Assembly (NCBI RefSeq): GCF_018320785.1
Contig: NC_054869.1
Location: 14,022,698 to 14,086,697, forward strand
Direction of reading: 5' to 3'
From: Cheilinus undulatus
Lineage: Eukaryota > Chordata > Actinopteri > Labriformes > Labridae
DNA length: 64,000 nt
The notes beneath the pieces are model-generated. The model saw only the letters and a program-made list of their open reading frames with translations, was not told the origin of the DNA and did not search any database. Each line of letters opens with the position of its first letter. Position 1 is the stretch's first letter. Positions 24,644 through 39,600 of the stretch are shown one piece after another. The translations under genes and the position numbers were made by a program.

Positions 24644-27600
24644 CTACAGGTTGACCAGCTCGTGTGCCACAAACTGTTTGAGTCTCTCCAGGTACTGTCC
24701 GTAGAGTTCAACGTCATTGTGTCCAGCCCCCTCCACCCAGAGTGGCTCCACGGGGCGCTGACAGCGCTCGTACAGTGCTAGGCCATGGGAGAAGTCGATG
24801 ACCTCGTCCTCTGTGCCGTGGATCACCAGCACTGGAGACGTGACCTTGGAAATCTTGTCGATGCTTTGGTGTGGGAAGAGAAGAAAAAAGTCAAAAAGAG
24901 AAAAGCTTTACAAAGACAATTAGAGGTTAAAAATTCAATGTGAGAGAGACGATTTAAGTAGAATTAGTTTACAAACTAACCACCAGATGGAGCTGGTGAG
25001 ACTATTCCTGAGCACTGAGACTCTTTAACCAAAAAAACCCCTTTCTGGATCGTTTTGAAGTCTTTTATTGTGTTTGTGTGTTTTCTGTCCTGGCAAACAT
25101 TCATTCATATACTGCTTTTCTCATGAAAACATGTACTTTTGTTGTTTGAATGAATTGTGCAGGGAGCGCCTTTCTGTTGATGGTTTTATATAATGGACTT
25201 GGCTTTCTCCTGTGCCATCTGGACTCACTTTGGGAAGGCGTCGAAGCAGTAGGTCTTCTTGGTGTCAGGGAAGGCTACCCTCATGCCAGAGGTGAGCGGG
25301 GAGTGGAGGATGACGGCAGCGCTCTCATAGCGAGAGGCCAGATCCACCGAGGGCACCGTGCCAATGCTCTGGCCATACACGATGACGCTCTCTGGCCGGA
25401 TGCCGTACCTGTGAGATGAGCACAAAGAATGTGAATATCACACTCTTATGGATGGTAAGCAGGAATCTTAGACTGGGAGCAGCCAGACACTGAAGAAAAA
25501 AAAATGGTGAGTTTTCTTTGCTCTGCCAGACGCTGGCAGGCGTCCAGCTCGGCCTTCTGTTAATTAGAAAAAAAAGCTTGGCTGGCAAAACAAAGAAAGC
25601 AAATGTTGCGTTTTTTGAATACTCTAATTAGTGTAAAAAATTAGTTTCTTAAAGTTAAAGGGTAGCTTGATGTTATCCTGATTCGTGTAAGGTCTGATTT
25701 TAGTCAGCACATAGTAAATTCCCTCACACAGCTCATTAGTCTCCCATCATTTCTCATCCCGCCACATGCTGCTCCATAAGCAAACACACACCTGTGAGCA
25801 AACAGAGGCTTACTCAAACTCTATTATCAGCTGAAAAGTCATGCCACAGTGACTCAGTGATTATACAGCCTCCTAAAACAAGCACACAAAGATGGGAAGC
25901 AGCAAAGCTTCATTGGTTTTCTGCTGCAGCTTAATACAGAGGACCACCGCTGATGTCTCGTGACTCAGAGCTCAGATGGAAGAAGTAGAGCAAGTCGAGC
26001 AAAAAGAGAGCAAAAGAGACACTGATACTGGATCAAGGCTGAGGGAGGAACTGGAAATGAAAGAGAAGACATTCCTCAGCTTATTATGTAGAACGTGACC
26101 CAGTCTGGCGAGTGGGCAGTCAGCTGACAACCTGAAACCAAGTGGAGAACACTGCATCTCTGTCTGTGCTGCTGAAAAAAGCACAGCAGCACTACTCTGC
26201 TATGAAAACTGGGAGCACTAACATCACAGGCTTAACATTACAGCCTGTACAACCCTTTAACATGGAGACTGACAACACTCTGCCCTGCTGTGACAGATAC
26301 TTATAATGATGAAGTCCACACATTTAGACACGTGTACACGCATACACATCCTTTACAAAGAGGCAGACTGAAGTTTTCTTTCTGCTATAGAAGGATAAAA
26401 GACTTAACCTGAGAACAGAGGACCTGGAAATGTACATACAGGCGAGGTCATTAGTAAGAGGATAGAGCAAGTTTACTGTTGGTGTGTCAGCTGGCCTTTA
26501 CACAGTATAAATAAGGGTAAAAACACAGGTGGAGCATGGGAAAGAGCTACTTTGTATTCAAGTATAACTCACATGCTAGATAGGCTGTTTTACATACCCA
26601 TCATATTTCAGATCCATCTGGGCCACAGCCCATAAACAGTGTTTGGGAATGGCAAAACCTTTAAAAAACATCTTGGGAGGGTTTTTGGATAAATGGTCTG
26701 TCAGTAACATTCAGTATGGGTCAATCAGAGCAACAAGACATATGATGTAGTGGGCACGAGCAGTCGTAGGGATGTGAGCTATCAGTGTGGTCAGTAGTAA
26801 ATCAAATTTACGCAGAAGCTGAAAGATGAGCAGGAAGACCTTTCAGTATGGCTCTTTACTCTTTTAATAAAAACAAATGCAGTCAAGTTCTGCTATAACC
26901 TGCCACTGTAGCTACATCTGAGCTGGTAGATTCACAAGCAGCCATTGTTTAAAGGCTTGTAGTTTAACTAAACCATGTCTGTAGCTAGTGCCTCATCCTC
27001 CTCAAATGATGCTGATTGGTCTGTCATTATGACTGGGCACAAAGTTTTAGAATGGAGCTTTGCAAGATGGATCTGCCTGAGGACAGACATGGAATCTGTC
27101 CAGTCCATTGTCTTTGTAAGGTTGTATTTAAGGTGTCATGATTAGGGGTCAACCCATGTTGGTTTTTCAGTCCCGTCACAGAATGTTAGAAGTTCATGAG
27201 ACCAATAACCAATATTTGGAACTGATATGATTTTATAATGACGTACAAAATGTACGTGGCAAAAGAAAAACGGCATGATCAAAAAAAATGAAGGAAAATA
27301 AGCCCTAGCTCTGTCAGCATGGGAAAAAGCATGGAGCAACACAGCAGCAGCAGGAAAACAGGAAGTGATGCCATACATTCACAGTGTCAGTGGCACCCAG
27401 ATTAAAGTGTTGATTGGCTGGAACTCCTGACATCCAGCCAGTCTGTTTTGTGTGCAGGGGATTGTGGAGGGTGAAAATAAAGCCAGAGGCAAGGACACAT
27501 CTTGGAGTGGCACACATTTTGATTAATTAATTTTGGCGATTATCTGTAAAATAAAATTTTGATAAATAATCGGCTAAATGCCAAATATCGGGTTAGAATA

Positions 27601-30600
27601 ATCGGCCAGGCCGAAAATCGGTCTAGCCCTAGTCATGACACAAGAATTTGTATTCCTCCATGCTGGCAAAAGCCAGGGCTGCAGGCATTATGTTTTCAGG
27701 TTGTCTGTTTATCCATTTTTATTAGTGTGATACCTCAAGAAATCTTTGTGGGATTTTCTTCACAAATGTCTTTAGAAATGACAAAGATGAACTTAATAGA
27801 TTTTTGAGGTCAAAGGTCAAGACCATTGGGTCTAATATTTCTCTCTTGCTTGTGAACATAACATCTCAAGAACACCTTAAGGATGAACTAGTAGATATTA
27901 GAGGTCAAGGTTTTTGAGCCTCATTATGCTTTCTGATTTCTCACAGTGCAGAAGCTTTGCTGCTTGCTCTCTGCTTTGCTTACTTTCTTTCAATGATATC
28001 TTTTTTATTTTGGACTTAAAGTTGCAGACAGAAGGTCTCAGATATTTTTAATCAGCAGAGACAAACTTTTAGAAAGACAAAGGAGGGTCAGGTGGCAGTA
28101 AGGAGACGAGAGATCCACCATGGACATCATGTTGTGATCTTTGTTGTTATATTTTGTGGGTTTTATTGGCTGTTCTTATCACTTTTTTATTTTCCAAATG
28201 TTTATAATGTGTTTTTTTTCTTTTCGTGTTTTGATGTCTTGAGTAATGCACTTTGAATTGCCTTGTTGCTGAAACGTGCAATACAAATAAACTTACCTAG
28301 CCTTGTCTCATGTTCACCTGCTGCCAACAGTGATTTCTATTCATTGACATGAGCACAAAAAACACCCTAGCCCTCTTTCTCTATAATCTCCCTCTCTGGA
28401 CTATTTTATACCACATGGTGCCATAATCTGTAGGTGGTAGTGCAGGGCAATTAATCAAGTTTCAATTACCATCTTATCTTCCCACGATCATGAAAACAAG
28501 ATAACTGAGGTCATATGATTACTGTGCGGTATGCCATGTTTCACTTTTTATTCATTTTTATTTATTTCTTACCTCAGTGTCAGTCCAAACAACAGTCATT
28601 ATTTCTGACACTGATTTTCCAGGTGTTAGATCTAGTTAAATTTGATTTGATACTAGTGCAGGTCAGACAATGTTGATACCAGTTTTGATACCAAAGAAAC
28701 AAGAACAGAACTCAATAAAATTTCAGCAGCAAAACTTACACAGATATTTGCTTTTAATCTCTGGTAGATTTATTCCTGTCCTATATGTACTTGTCTTATG
28801 ACAGAGACTTAACTTTTTAAAGTTTTAGTTCTTTATAATGTTATTAATCAGTGTAATAAATTAATGAATGAGGAAAACCTATTATTGTAAATATAGGACT
28901 CTATGTGACATGAACCTGTAGCAAACAGTGACCTTAGAAAACGAGGCATGAACTGAACCATGACCCATGCTAAAAACGGAGATGATATAATTTTTGAACA
29001 CTTCAAAGTATCTAAACCTTTGAGAAGCTGACAGCATATTGTTTGGCCCTTTGTTCTTACAGTAACTTTCAAGGCTGACACACTGAAAGATAAAATATTC
29101 ATGAATTATTGGACATAATGTAGCTGTTCAAAGGAGGAGAAGAACAGTGATAGGGAGGAAAAAAACTGAAGCCTTCAAAAAACTGTAAAAAAAAAACCCT
29201 CTGACCTTTCAAAGTGTCTGATTAGAGATGAAGAGCTTCAACAAAAGCTGCCACCAAAGGATTTCTTTGATCCTGAGCAAATAAATGCAACGTTGCTTTT
29301 ATAACCCCGCAAGTACAGTGCAATCAATGATTTGATACTAAAGTTTTAAAATCATATTCCCAGTTTAGAGACTAGTTCAGGATTAGTACATTTTTTGTGA
29401 GGCTTTTCCCAGAACCCTGGAGCCCCAGAGGTTTGAATGCTCAATCATGAAAAGTCAGTATTGAAAGGAAAATCCTTTTTTGCTGTGAAGTAAAATCAAG
29501 AAAAACAGTCAGGTCTTCTGTTCTGATGCATAATCATAGTGTCTCATATTTTATGACCTTATACTCTATAGCTCAGTGGTAACAGTGTGAAACATTGATC
29601 ATGTCATGTTTTAATCTTAAAGGTGCAGCTTGTGCTTAGCAAAGTAAACTTGGTCAAAAGGAACATAATATTATTAAGTAGAGCTCTCTAAATGTGTGTT
29701 TAATCACCGGGATATATAAAATTGTTTTATCTTTATCAACTTAGAGTAAGCCTTTTATTCATACAAAGGGAGGATTCCAATCTTGGATTTTTGGTATGTT
29801 GCATGCTTCTACAGAGCCGCAGAGGGGAACAAATAACAAAACAATTTTACATAGGTGATTCAACACTAATTTAAACAGGCCTACTTTTAATATTACCTTC
29901 CATTTTTGCTAGGTTTGGCCCGCTAAATGCTACCAGGCTAAATATTACACACTGTTCCTTTAAAAGAGTACTTTTGAACAATTACCAGTGTGCATTAGGG
30001 CAATAAGATTTTAAAATAACTTTACTAATTTACATGATAGCAGACATGAAAAAGGAAAAGCTCTGAACCTGTAAGAAAAATAGGTCTATAAATCAAAGGC
30101 ATATGACTTTTTATTTTATCACTATCATCACAATTATTTCCTGCATGAGTGGTTTCTCTGCGGGTACTCAGGGTACTACCACCAGCAAAGATCACCACCA
30201 CAGGTTAATCGGTGACTCTGAATTGGCCTGGAGTGTGCCTGGTTGTCTCTCTGTATGTCAGCGCTTGTCTGTCTCTAAATGTCAGCCCTCTGATTGACTG
30301 GCAACCAGTCCAGGGTGTATGTGCCTCTCTCCCAATGACAGCTGGCCCCTGTGACCCCGAATAGGATAAACGGTATCAAAATGGATGGATGCATAAGAGT
30401 AGTGATTCTCAACTGGTGGGTTGGGATCTAAAAGTGGGTAGAAGAGATGTTTCAGTGGATTGCAAATGTAGGCCTGGGCCCCTGGACTGTCCACAATCCC
30501 CTCAAGTACCAGAAAAATCCATTACCTCCCCCCTCTCTTTCTCCACCTTTCAGAAAATGTGTGCTAAAACAAGCCGTTCTCAGATTTTCCCCTCATGACC

Positions 30601-33600
30601 TCATGTGGGGATTGAGCACCGCCCCCAGGTTCGGTTTGCCCTCCCTGCTTCGAAGAAATTCTGCCCTCCTCTCCTGATCCCCCTTTCAGCTTCCAGCTGA
30701 GAAGAGGATCATTAGAGCCACATCCATTTCCAGAGAGGGGCGGAGTCAGGGGCGGAGTCAGACGGCTTAGTATCATTTAAAGCAGAAACAGAGGATTTTT
30801 TAGACATGCAAAAAATCCAATACTGGAGTGTTCTTCGGGCAACGGACTTCACAGGAATGTTTTTGGGACCAATATAGACTTGTCTTAAAGGGGTAAAATA
30901 TGTTCCCTTTAAGGTCCAAGGTGTAAGGAAGCCCAAAATAGACATCCATAATTCTATTTTCCTCCATTTTGCAGTGATAATGAGTACATTTGGTTGTTTC
31001 TTGAGATTCTTTTCTTGAAAAAATTAAGGTTGAAAATGAATTTTTCATCCATATAAGTGATTAAAGGTTTCCTGACATTTGCCACTAAGGAGTTGGTGGT
31101 GGGTCCTGAGGCCAAACCAGCTCAGGACCACAGCATTACAAGACAGCAACTTTCTAAATTATGTATAAATGTCTGCTTGTTCAAGGGTTAATCTTGCCAA
31201 ACAGCAAGGGACTTCTAGTAAAAACTCTGTCCTGAAAGGAAAAAAGATTAGATGCCAAGCAAACTGAGATGGCTGCCGCTGTGGATTAACAAATATTAAT
31301 TCCTCCTGGGAGAGATGAAAGTAAGTCGTTGAGCACAGGGAGGTGTTCTGTTGCTTACTTCACATACTTGTAAGTGTTCACAGGCAGCCCTCTGCTATTA
31401 AAAAAAAACAAAACAAAACAAAACAGAAATGGTGTGTAAATAAAAACCTAACCACTCCATATTATTGCTAAATAGAGCAAAGCCTTGCCAGATAATTTTA
31501 ACAGTCAAAGTTTGGCTTTCTCTTTGATTTGTTTCCTGTTTTGAAGCATTTTATCAGTGAAGTATACTCTTATCAGTAAATACCTTTACTTATCTCCTGT
31601 TTTCATGCTTATATCATCAATGTTCTTTGGCGTATCGGACCACTAACTCCACACCAATCACAAGACGCATGTGACAGTCAGCACATGGGTGTCACTACAA
31701 TGTACGGCTTATGTCGAGTCAATAGAGGGTAAATTGAAACCGTTTGACAGCTTAGTCACCAGGATAAATGACAGTAAACACAGCAAGGCGTTTCCTAAAC
31801 CTAACTAGTCCTGCTCTGCTTACATCTTCATACAAACACTGTTCATGCTCAGATAGGTTTTCTGAAGGACACACATAAACATAATGAATAATGCATGGCT
31901 TCAACCCCTGACCTAACACTCACAACAAGGTCACTCCAGCTGCTCACCTGGCTGGCTGCCTTTGCTACTGGGCACAGAAAAAAACATGCAAAGAGGAGGA
32001 CAAATGTAGTGCAGATCCACAGCTGCACTTGTGTGTAATCAGCACTACGACAGTCTAAATACAACCCAGATCAGACCCCCCAGACTGGCCAGCACTAACC
32101 TACAATTTACTCCATTTCATTTCAGCTCAAATAGACCTCACCCAGCCAGAGCCAGCCGTGCTCTGTGGTTACACCCCTCCCCCAAAACATTCATCAATTT
32201 GGCCTCCTGACACAAATTCAATCCATTATGCATCACATCCTCCCTCAGCCCCCTATTCAGTCTCCTGCTCCCTCTTGGCTGCCCACCTCTTACTCCCTGA
32301 AGCGCAGAAATATTCTCATCCCGTATTACTCACAATGACTAATAGAATATTTTGGGACATCCTGAACATATGTGCGGGCTTTTTAAACAGATTAGAGCAC
32401 CATCTGTAGTACAGCAGGGGGATTCTTCTCCGATCCCATATTATGTGGGGCATATTTTACTTGATTACCTAATTTGTTTACATGTTTTATTTGGAATAAA
32501 GTTAAAAACTAGAAAAGCACTCAGAGAGCGCAGACCTCTGCCATTAGGAATATCTCCAAATAATAAAGAATCCTTTGAAATATTCCTGGATCCAGGCGGT
32601 GATCTGGATCACTCCCAAAATCTAATCAGTTCTTCCTTATGCCATTTCTGACATATCCTGAAAATTTCATCAAAATCCGTCCATAACTTTTTGAGTTATG
32701 TTGCTAACAAACAAACTAACTAACAAACCCACCTGATCACATAACCTCCTTGACAAAGGTAATAACGTTTTAGATACCAGTTTGAGGTTCAACATGAATG
32801 AAAGGCACACGTCTGTTTCTGTTGATCTTTTTGTAGAAATGTGATATTTCTGATACCTTTCAGTTGAAAAGAGCGGCCCATCTAGATACTTTGCTTTAAC
32901 AATGCTGTTCCTGCCCCTTTCTTGGGAAAATATGACATCTTAATGAATGGCGGGAAATAGGAAACACTGGATCTTTAGTGATTTGAAAGCTTAAAATATG
33001 AAAACTGTTATTAGAATCCCAAATCCAGTGGCCAGTGAGTTAAACATAAAAATTATGAGTCTTTTGAGTAAGGATTTCTTATTGTAAAAGAAGTTAGTGT
33101 AAATGTGTTTATTTGTGTCTATACAGACCGTTTCCATCAAACTAGACAAACAAGCTCATCTTATGACTGAAGATGTCATTAATCGACATTACTTATGTGT
33201 ATATTTCAACCATGTGAAATGAGTTAGATCTTAATAGACGTCAAATGAAGTTAATATTTCAATGAATGACTGAAGCATCTGTTACAAGCAGGCAGACTAT
33301 AGCACCTGATGTCACAGAGTGATCCTTGGCTTAAAGTCTGCAACACCAGCCCCACTTTTGACCATTTTACTCATCTGATTTATACCCAAAGCCACTGAGC
33401 TCTTCTCTTGCACTACTTTGTCATTTGAGAATGAAAAACAAAGCATAGATTACAATTTCTAGTTCTAGTGCTGAACCGTATTGCTACAACTGTTTTCACA
33501 CCTGCTGCCATTCAGTCTCAGCACTGCCATTCTGGAGAGCAAGAATTGATTTTGTATTGCCCTCATCAATACCATTTGTTTTTTAAATGACACTTTGTGT

Positions 33601-36600
33601 TATTTCAAAGAAATGAGTATGAAGAAGTGCTGATGCTTTTAAAAAACTGCATCTAATTCATACAAAATGTTTATTATTTATCATTTTCCTGTCTAATATG
33701 GTCCACAGCCACAGTATAAGACTATTATACAGCATTTTAATGTCATCTAAGTTACATCTTTGTGAAATAAACAAAGATAAATGCCACTGGTTATTCACAT
33801 GTCCACATTTGTGTTCATGTACAGTATATATCCTGTGCATATCAATGTTCTTATGTCATATATCGGCCAAAATATCGGTTATCGGCCAATATATTGGATA
33901 TCGGCCGATATATTAACCTGACACGCCAGATGGATGTGTTTCACACATCCATCTGGTAAAGCTTCAATAGAAAACATTTGAGAAAAGGCAGAGGCTTTGA
34001 AAAAAACTCGGAGAGTGATTGGGTGAACTTTCTGTCTGTCACATCTCTATGGGCCAATCAGAGCAACAAAACACGTGACGTAGCCACTATCGAGCTGCGT
34101 ATGCGCAGCTACTGAGGAATAAGGCGAAACATGGGGACTGTAGACATGTAAGTACCAGACTTCTGTCGTTTTTGAAAAGAAAACAATTCACTGCTGTTCT
34201 TTGTTCTTCTTTTAACTAATAAATGTTGTCAAGTTCTGATAAAACTGGCACTTTAGCAGCATCCACTTTAATCTCTTCCTCCATAACTGCACCAGCTCTT
34301 GCTGCTGCTTGTTAACGTCACGTCTCTGCTGCGCCTGAAAGTACTACCCCTCGTCGCTGATTGGTCCTGTCACTTTCTAGTCAGGCCAAAACAGTTCAGA
34401 TGGGAGCTTTGCAAGAAGGATTTGCCAGTGAAAAACAAGGAAAAGGGCGTATCCTTCTGCTTTGCAAGGTTACTGATATATCGGATATTGGTTTTTTTTA
34501 GCTCCCAATATCAGTATCGGCATCAGCCCCAAAAATCCCACTGCGGTCGGGCTCTAGTTCAGAGTTATTGATTCCCTCTCCAATCTGCTCAGAAGACAAC
34601 TGGAGCTGTTTAACTTAATACTAAACTTATTAAATATCTATGATCAGAAATCCCGTCATGTGGGAAAACTGAGGACAGCGGAGCAGGCATGAGGAGGATT
34701 GTTTTGTTAAACAGGATGATAGCCAGTCAGGAAGAAAGCTGACCGGAGGAGGAAGCACAACAAACACAGCCAAGTTTGATGGATGTAAAAAATGGAAGAC
34801 CAACTTGATTTGTGGCAGTTGTAGGTGTTTATTAGGGTTGGGGAGTAACTAACTACATTTACTAATTAACTGAGTAGCTTTTTTGATTTCGGGTTTTTAC
34901 CAATATGCTAAAATTTACAAAATGATTTCATCCCATACCGATATCAATACCAATTTTTAAATGTAGTGAAGATCTAAAACTTAAATACTTAGCTAAATCA
35001 TAATTTCAAGTTTAAGGATGGATAAGTTAACTAATTTCAGTCCTTGAAACACACTTTACGATTTAAGGATGATGATGAATAAAGAAAAAGACTCCAGCTG
35101 AAGTATGTCTGTTGTCTGTTGGTCCAGCCTAAAATTCCTCTAACATTTTGTCTGTGCAGCCAATATTTACAGATGATGTAGGCAGATTTTTATAGCCAAA
35201 ATTTTGTTCGTAAAAATCAGCAGAACATCTAATATCTGCAGATAGCGATATATCGATAATATCATATCATCTGGGCAATTAATCAAAAATTGGTTTTAAT
35301 CCCAATATGTCCTATTGCAATTTTCAAATAGCAGAAGGTGAAACATTTCTTCAACCTTAAAAATACATTAAAATACCAGTTTTGTACAATTTTTCACAGA
35401 AATATTATGCAATCATTCAAGAGTCAACCACTTCAGAATACTTAACAAAAAAATCTACTTTCATTATTTTTCTGTTTTCTTAATCTACAAAATGAAATAA
35501 AAATACTAAATCACTTTAAAAATTCATTACAAATTATCAATGAATCAAAATAATGGAAACAAGATATTTTTGTTGAATCTATCTAAAGTTGTGTTAGTTA
35601 TAATATGAAATGATTTATTGCTTGTGTTAGCTAAAAAGTATATAGAATGAGGAACTTAAAAAAAATATGTATTAAATCTCTATGGCAATACTGGGGAAAA
35701 AAAAAATCATAATTCAATTTTCCCAAATCATTCAGCCCTACATGCATCTCTACTTTTTTGTGTACCTTTCCTTTTTGAGTATTTTTAAAAATCAGAAACG
35801 TTCCCTTTCAGCATTTATTTGGGGAAAAATTGTGTTTCACAACATTTTGAAGATCAGCAGTTATGGAGAAAAATTAACGCTTAATGACAAAAAGAGGAGG
35901 TCCAATCTTTACTGATGTATAAGGCCCCTTAAAGAGTCTGTAGGTGCACTGCAGTATAAAACTAGAATGGCCGTCTGAGGCGGCAGACCCACGCCTAAGC
36001 AGCGCCACCGAGGAACTTACACTCCCATTGATTACTATGGTGTTCAAAATTTCGAAGTCCAAGAAAAACCGAACCGGTGTGCAGATCATCACCAAAATCT
36101 AATCGATTCTTCCCTGTCACAAACCCAATATTCCCTGAAAGTTTGGTGAAGATCAGACTTTCCGTTCTTGAGTTATCCTGTACACATACAAACAAACAAA
36201 CAAACAAACAAACAAACAAACAAACAAACAAAGGTACGGAACCCTGTACATAACCCCCTGCCGATTTCATTGGCGTGGGTAAAAATGTGAGTTTAATTAA
36301 ACAATATGGTTGGAAATGAATATTCTTTATTTCTTGTTGACCTTTGTGTTCACATTCTGTTCTGAATTTACAAGGTGCTATATAAATAAAGTTATTATTA
36401 CGATTATTATTATATTCCCAGTATCAGATACTTTAGACAACTATTTTTTATTGCTGTTCCGTATATCATTAGATTGTCACTAATGAATTATATTGAAGTT
36501 TAAAGTAAAGATATCGTGACAGCCCTGGCCAGGTGAGCTGAAACACCAAACAAACCTGATTGAGTAGACACCAGCCTTTGTTTTCATCCTAACTGCTGCT

Positions 36601-39600
36601 GATATTTCTACTAAAGAAAAGTAAACATGGCGTGTTACCTCTCTGTGTTCATATTTGTGAAAATCCCCCTCCTCCTATTGAACCTCTGAGGAGACAGATG
36701 GCATTTTCATATTGATCCATAATGACTATTGACCAGGAAGTGAGTTTTCCTAGTTTGTTTTCATTGGCTGCGGCGCGGAAAGACCTTGGTCTGAGAGCTG
36801 GTTGGAAATCAGTTGCTAGGCTACGGCTCAATATTAGACTAGCAGGATTGACTGCTGGCCCTCCTCCATCTCAGAGGGAAAAGAAAATGATACAGTGGCA
36901 TTTTGTAGTGGAAAACACACACAGGGTCAAAGAGAGGAAGTGAGCTGGTGTGCTTTGGTCACTGTTTAGTCACACAGCAGGGCTTTCTTTTTCTTAATTT
37001 AAACAACCCTGAAAAACAAATAGTCTCACATGCTCAGTAATCTTTTGTATGATAGTGGAGGCTGTGTGTGACTCATAATTACTTAATCAGCTGGCTCACT
37101 CTCTGCTCAGGTAAAGGGAGTGGTTCATCCACCGTTCATAAACAAGGGAGACAAGAGAGCACAGGAGCTGTGTGTCTGAACGTGTGTGTGTGCGTCATCT
37201 GCCTGGCTTTGCAGTTGTGGTTAGACTGTTACAGTGAGTGACAGGTGGCTGCCCTCTGTCATATGACTGTAGAACAAAAGACAAGTGTGTCCACGCTCAA
37301 GAGAAAGTGAACCTGCCGCCTGTTGAATCCCAAGCAACCAACCAAAACAGGCTGAAAGAGACGTGAGCAGCTGTGTTCAAAATATCAAATAGTCCGTAAA
37401 CAAACAAAAACTCTGACAATATGACAAGAAGAGAAAGAAAGAGAGGCACCAGAGACTCCCTACTTCAGGCTGTGTGTCTGATCTAACACGAGAGACGTGC
37501 ACGAGGGATTGTATGGAGCCGACTTAAGAGGAACCACGCAGAGAGACTCTTTGATGTGATAAACACAATCTACTTGATTCATGTTCAGCAGGGTCAAAAG
37601 ACTAGGATGTACCCTCTTTCTGTCACACAGAAAGTCAATTATGAATCAGACACAGTGCTTAAAGTGTCACTCACAGACAGCTGAGCTAAAAAGGAAGAGT
37701 AAATGAGGCTTCGAAGCTTTGAAGGCTCTACAACAAAAAGGTTACGTTCATTCAAAAGTGGATTTAAGACTGCCATATCACTCGTTTGTGAACCAACTAA
37801 CTTGAAATTCTCTGCTCATTAACAAGAACCCCGTAGTTTAAATCCAAAGATTAGCATATAAATAAGTCTGAATAAATGTGAAAGATTTCAGAATCTGTCA
37901 TTTCATTTTCTTTGTGTAGGACAAATGTAGAACAGGATTATCATGAAACTGAAGTGCCTGTTGAGCCAGTAAGATGGGTTAGAATAAAAAACAACCAAAG
38001 GGTATGGTACGTAGCAGCACAGGTGGCAAATGTTGAAAATACAAAGATATAAATGTCTTTGTAATAACCCTTTAACAGGGACTTCTACCATTACAAAATG
38101 CTGTAACATTGATGCTTTTTAATACCATGTGTTTTAAAATGGCATAATGTCATCCATATTGATAGAATATGGCACAGGAAAGATAAACTCCGTATGAATG
38201 CTTTTCTGGTTTGTGCTTTTTAAAGTAAAAGCCCGGTTTAGCATTTCTGTAGAGAAACTCCGTTCACTTGTACAGAATGCTTTTATTTTGAATAGTTCCT
38301 GACACACGTCCTCTATGCACTGAATCAAGTCGCTTTGAAGACAGGGCTTTGGGAGCAGGGAGATGCGGCTGACACTCAGAAAACTCGCACCCTGTGTGAA
38401 AGCTGCACCAGCAGGAACTGGAGCTGACACGCGCGGCACACAGAGGCAGACACGATCCCAGTCTCAAACGAGTGTTAGTCCTCTACTCTGCTACGGTCAA
38501 ACTGCTCGAAGACGGGGCTGCTTGTGAGTGCTTAGGGACAGAGAGGGGCCCACAGCTACAACCGCTGCTCAGTAAGAAGTGCAACAACGATACGTGCTTT
38601 CACGTCAGAGTCTCCAAAACTCTCCAGTAACACCAGAAGATGTCGCTAGTTTTATCGCTAGTTGCTTTTTTGAAAAAGAGTTGCTAGAGGGGTCTACAAA
38701 CTCGCTAAATATAGCTACAAAGTCGCTAAGTTGGCCACACTGAGTGAGGGAGAGTTGCTGCTGAACGCTGCGTCTGAGGGGGAGGGGACAGGCACTCCGA
38801 GTGCTGAGTTCAGCATGGAGACACAGAGCGACAGGAGCAGAGCGCAACAAAAAAGTTAATACATCGGCTACATATTGGCTGATGCTGATTAATCTGTGAA
38901 ACGCTATAATCGGCCCAATTAATTGGCCCGCCGATAAAATGGTCGGGCTCTAGTTCCTAGATCTGGTTGTGCAGCTTGAGATGTTTATCAACAGGACAGT
39001 AGCCAAGTAAGGAATGAGTGCTCTGTAAATAAACAGAATGCAGTGCTGCTTTCTATGCTGACCTTATGAGGGCCAACTTACAGAGCAATACAAGCCACAA
39101 TGATGGGCAGGAAACCTGTCACCAGTGATAACAAGAAGAGCAATGTGATATATGGCACCCAACCACTTCAACACAGAAGCAGATGCATGTTTACTGAGGA
39201 TGTCTCTGCAGTCTAAAACTCGCAGTATTGTCGCCTGACTATCTTTTTCTGTTTCTCACTGATAAGCAGGACTAATTCCTGTAAGGAAAACTAAGTTGCA
39301 GTCTTAGTTTTCTTATTAAGTTAGTACTGTATGACCTGAAAGACAGATCTTGATGTGGCCCTGTACAGAAGTAATTGAATTGTTTAATACATCTATTTTT
39401 ACATTACTTAGTGCATACAAGGTGGCATCACAAAGGTAAATTCCCTGCATTAAGATAAACATATTTTGTCTTGATGAGATTTAGCATAAATGAATTAGAG
39501 CTTGTTTGAGTGCATTAAAATCAGACTGTCACTGAGACATAGCTTGGCTGTGTGCTGAGAAATCTAATACTGTATCATCTGCGTAAAAATGAACATTAAA

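Noticed and set aside
38134-38467. Two overlapping minus-strand frames of 101 and 67 codons
   Set aside because: They overlap in different frames, have no recognisable motif and lie beside a transposon fragment.
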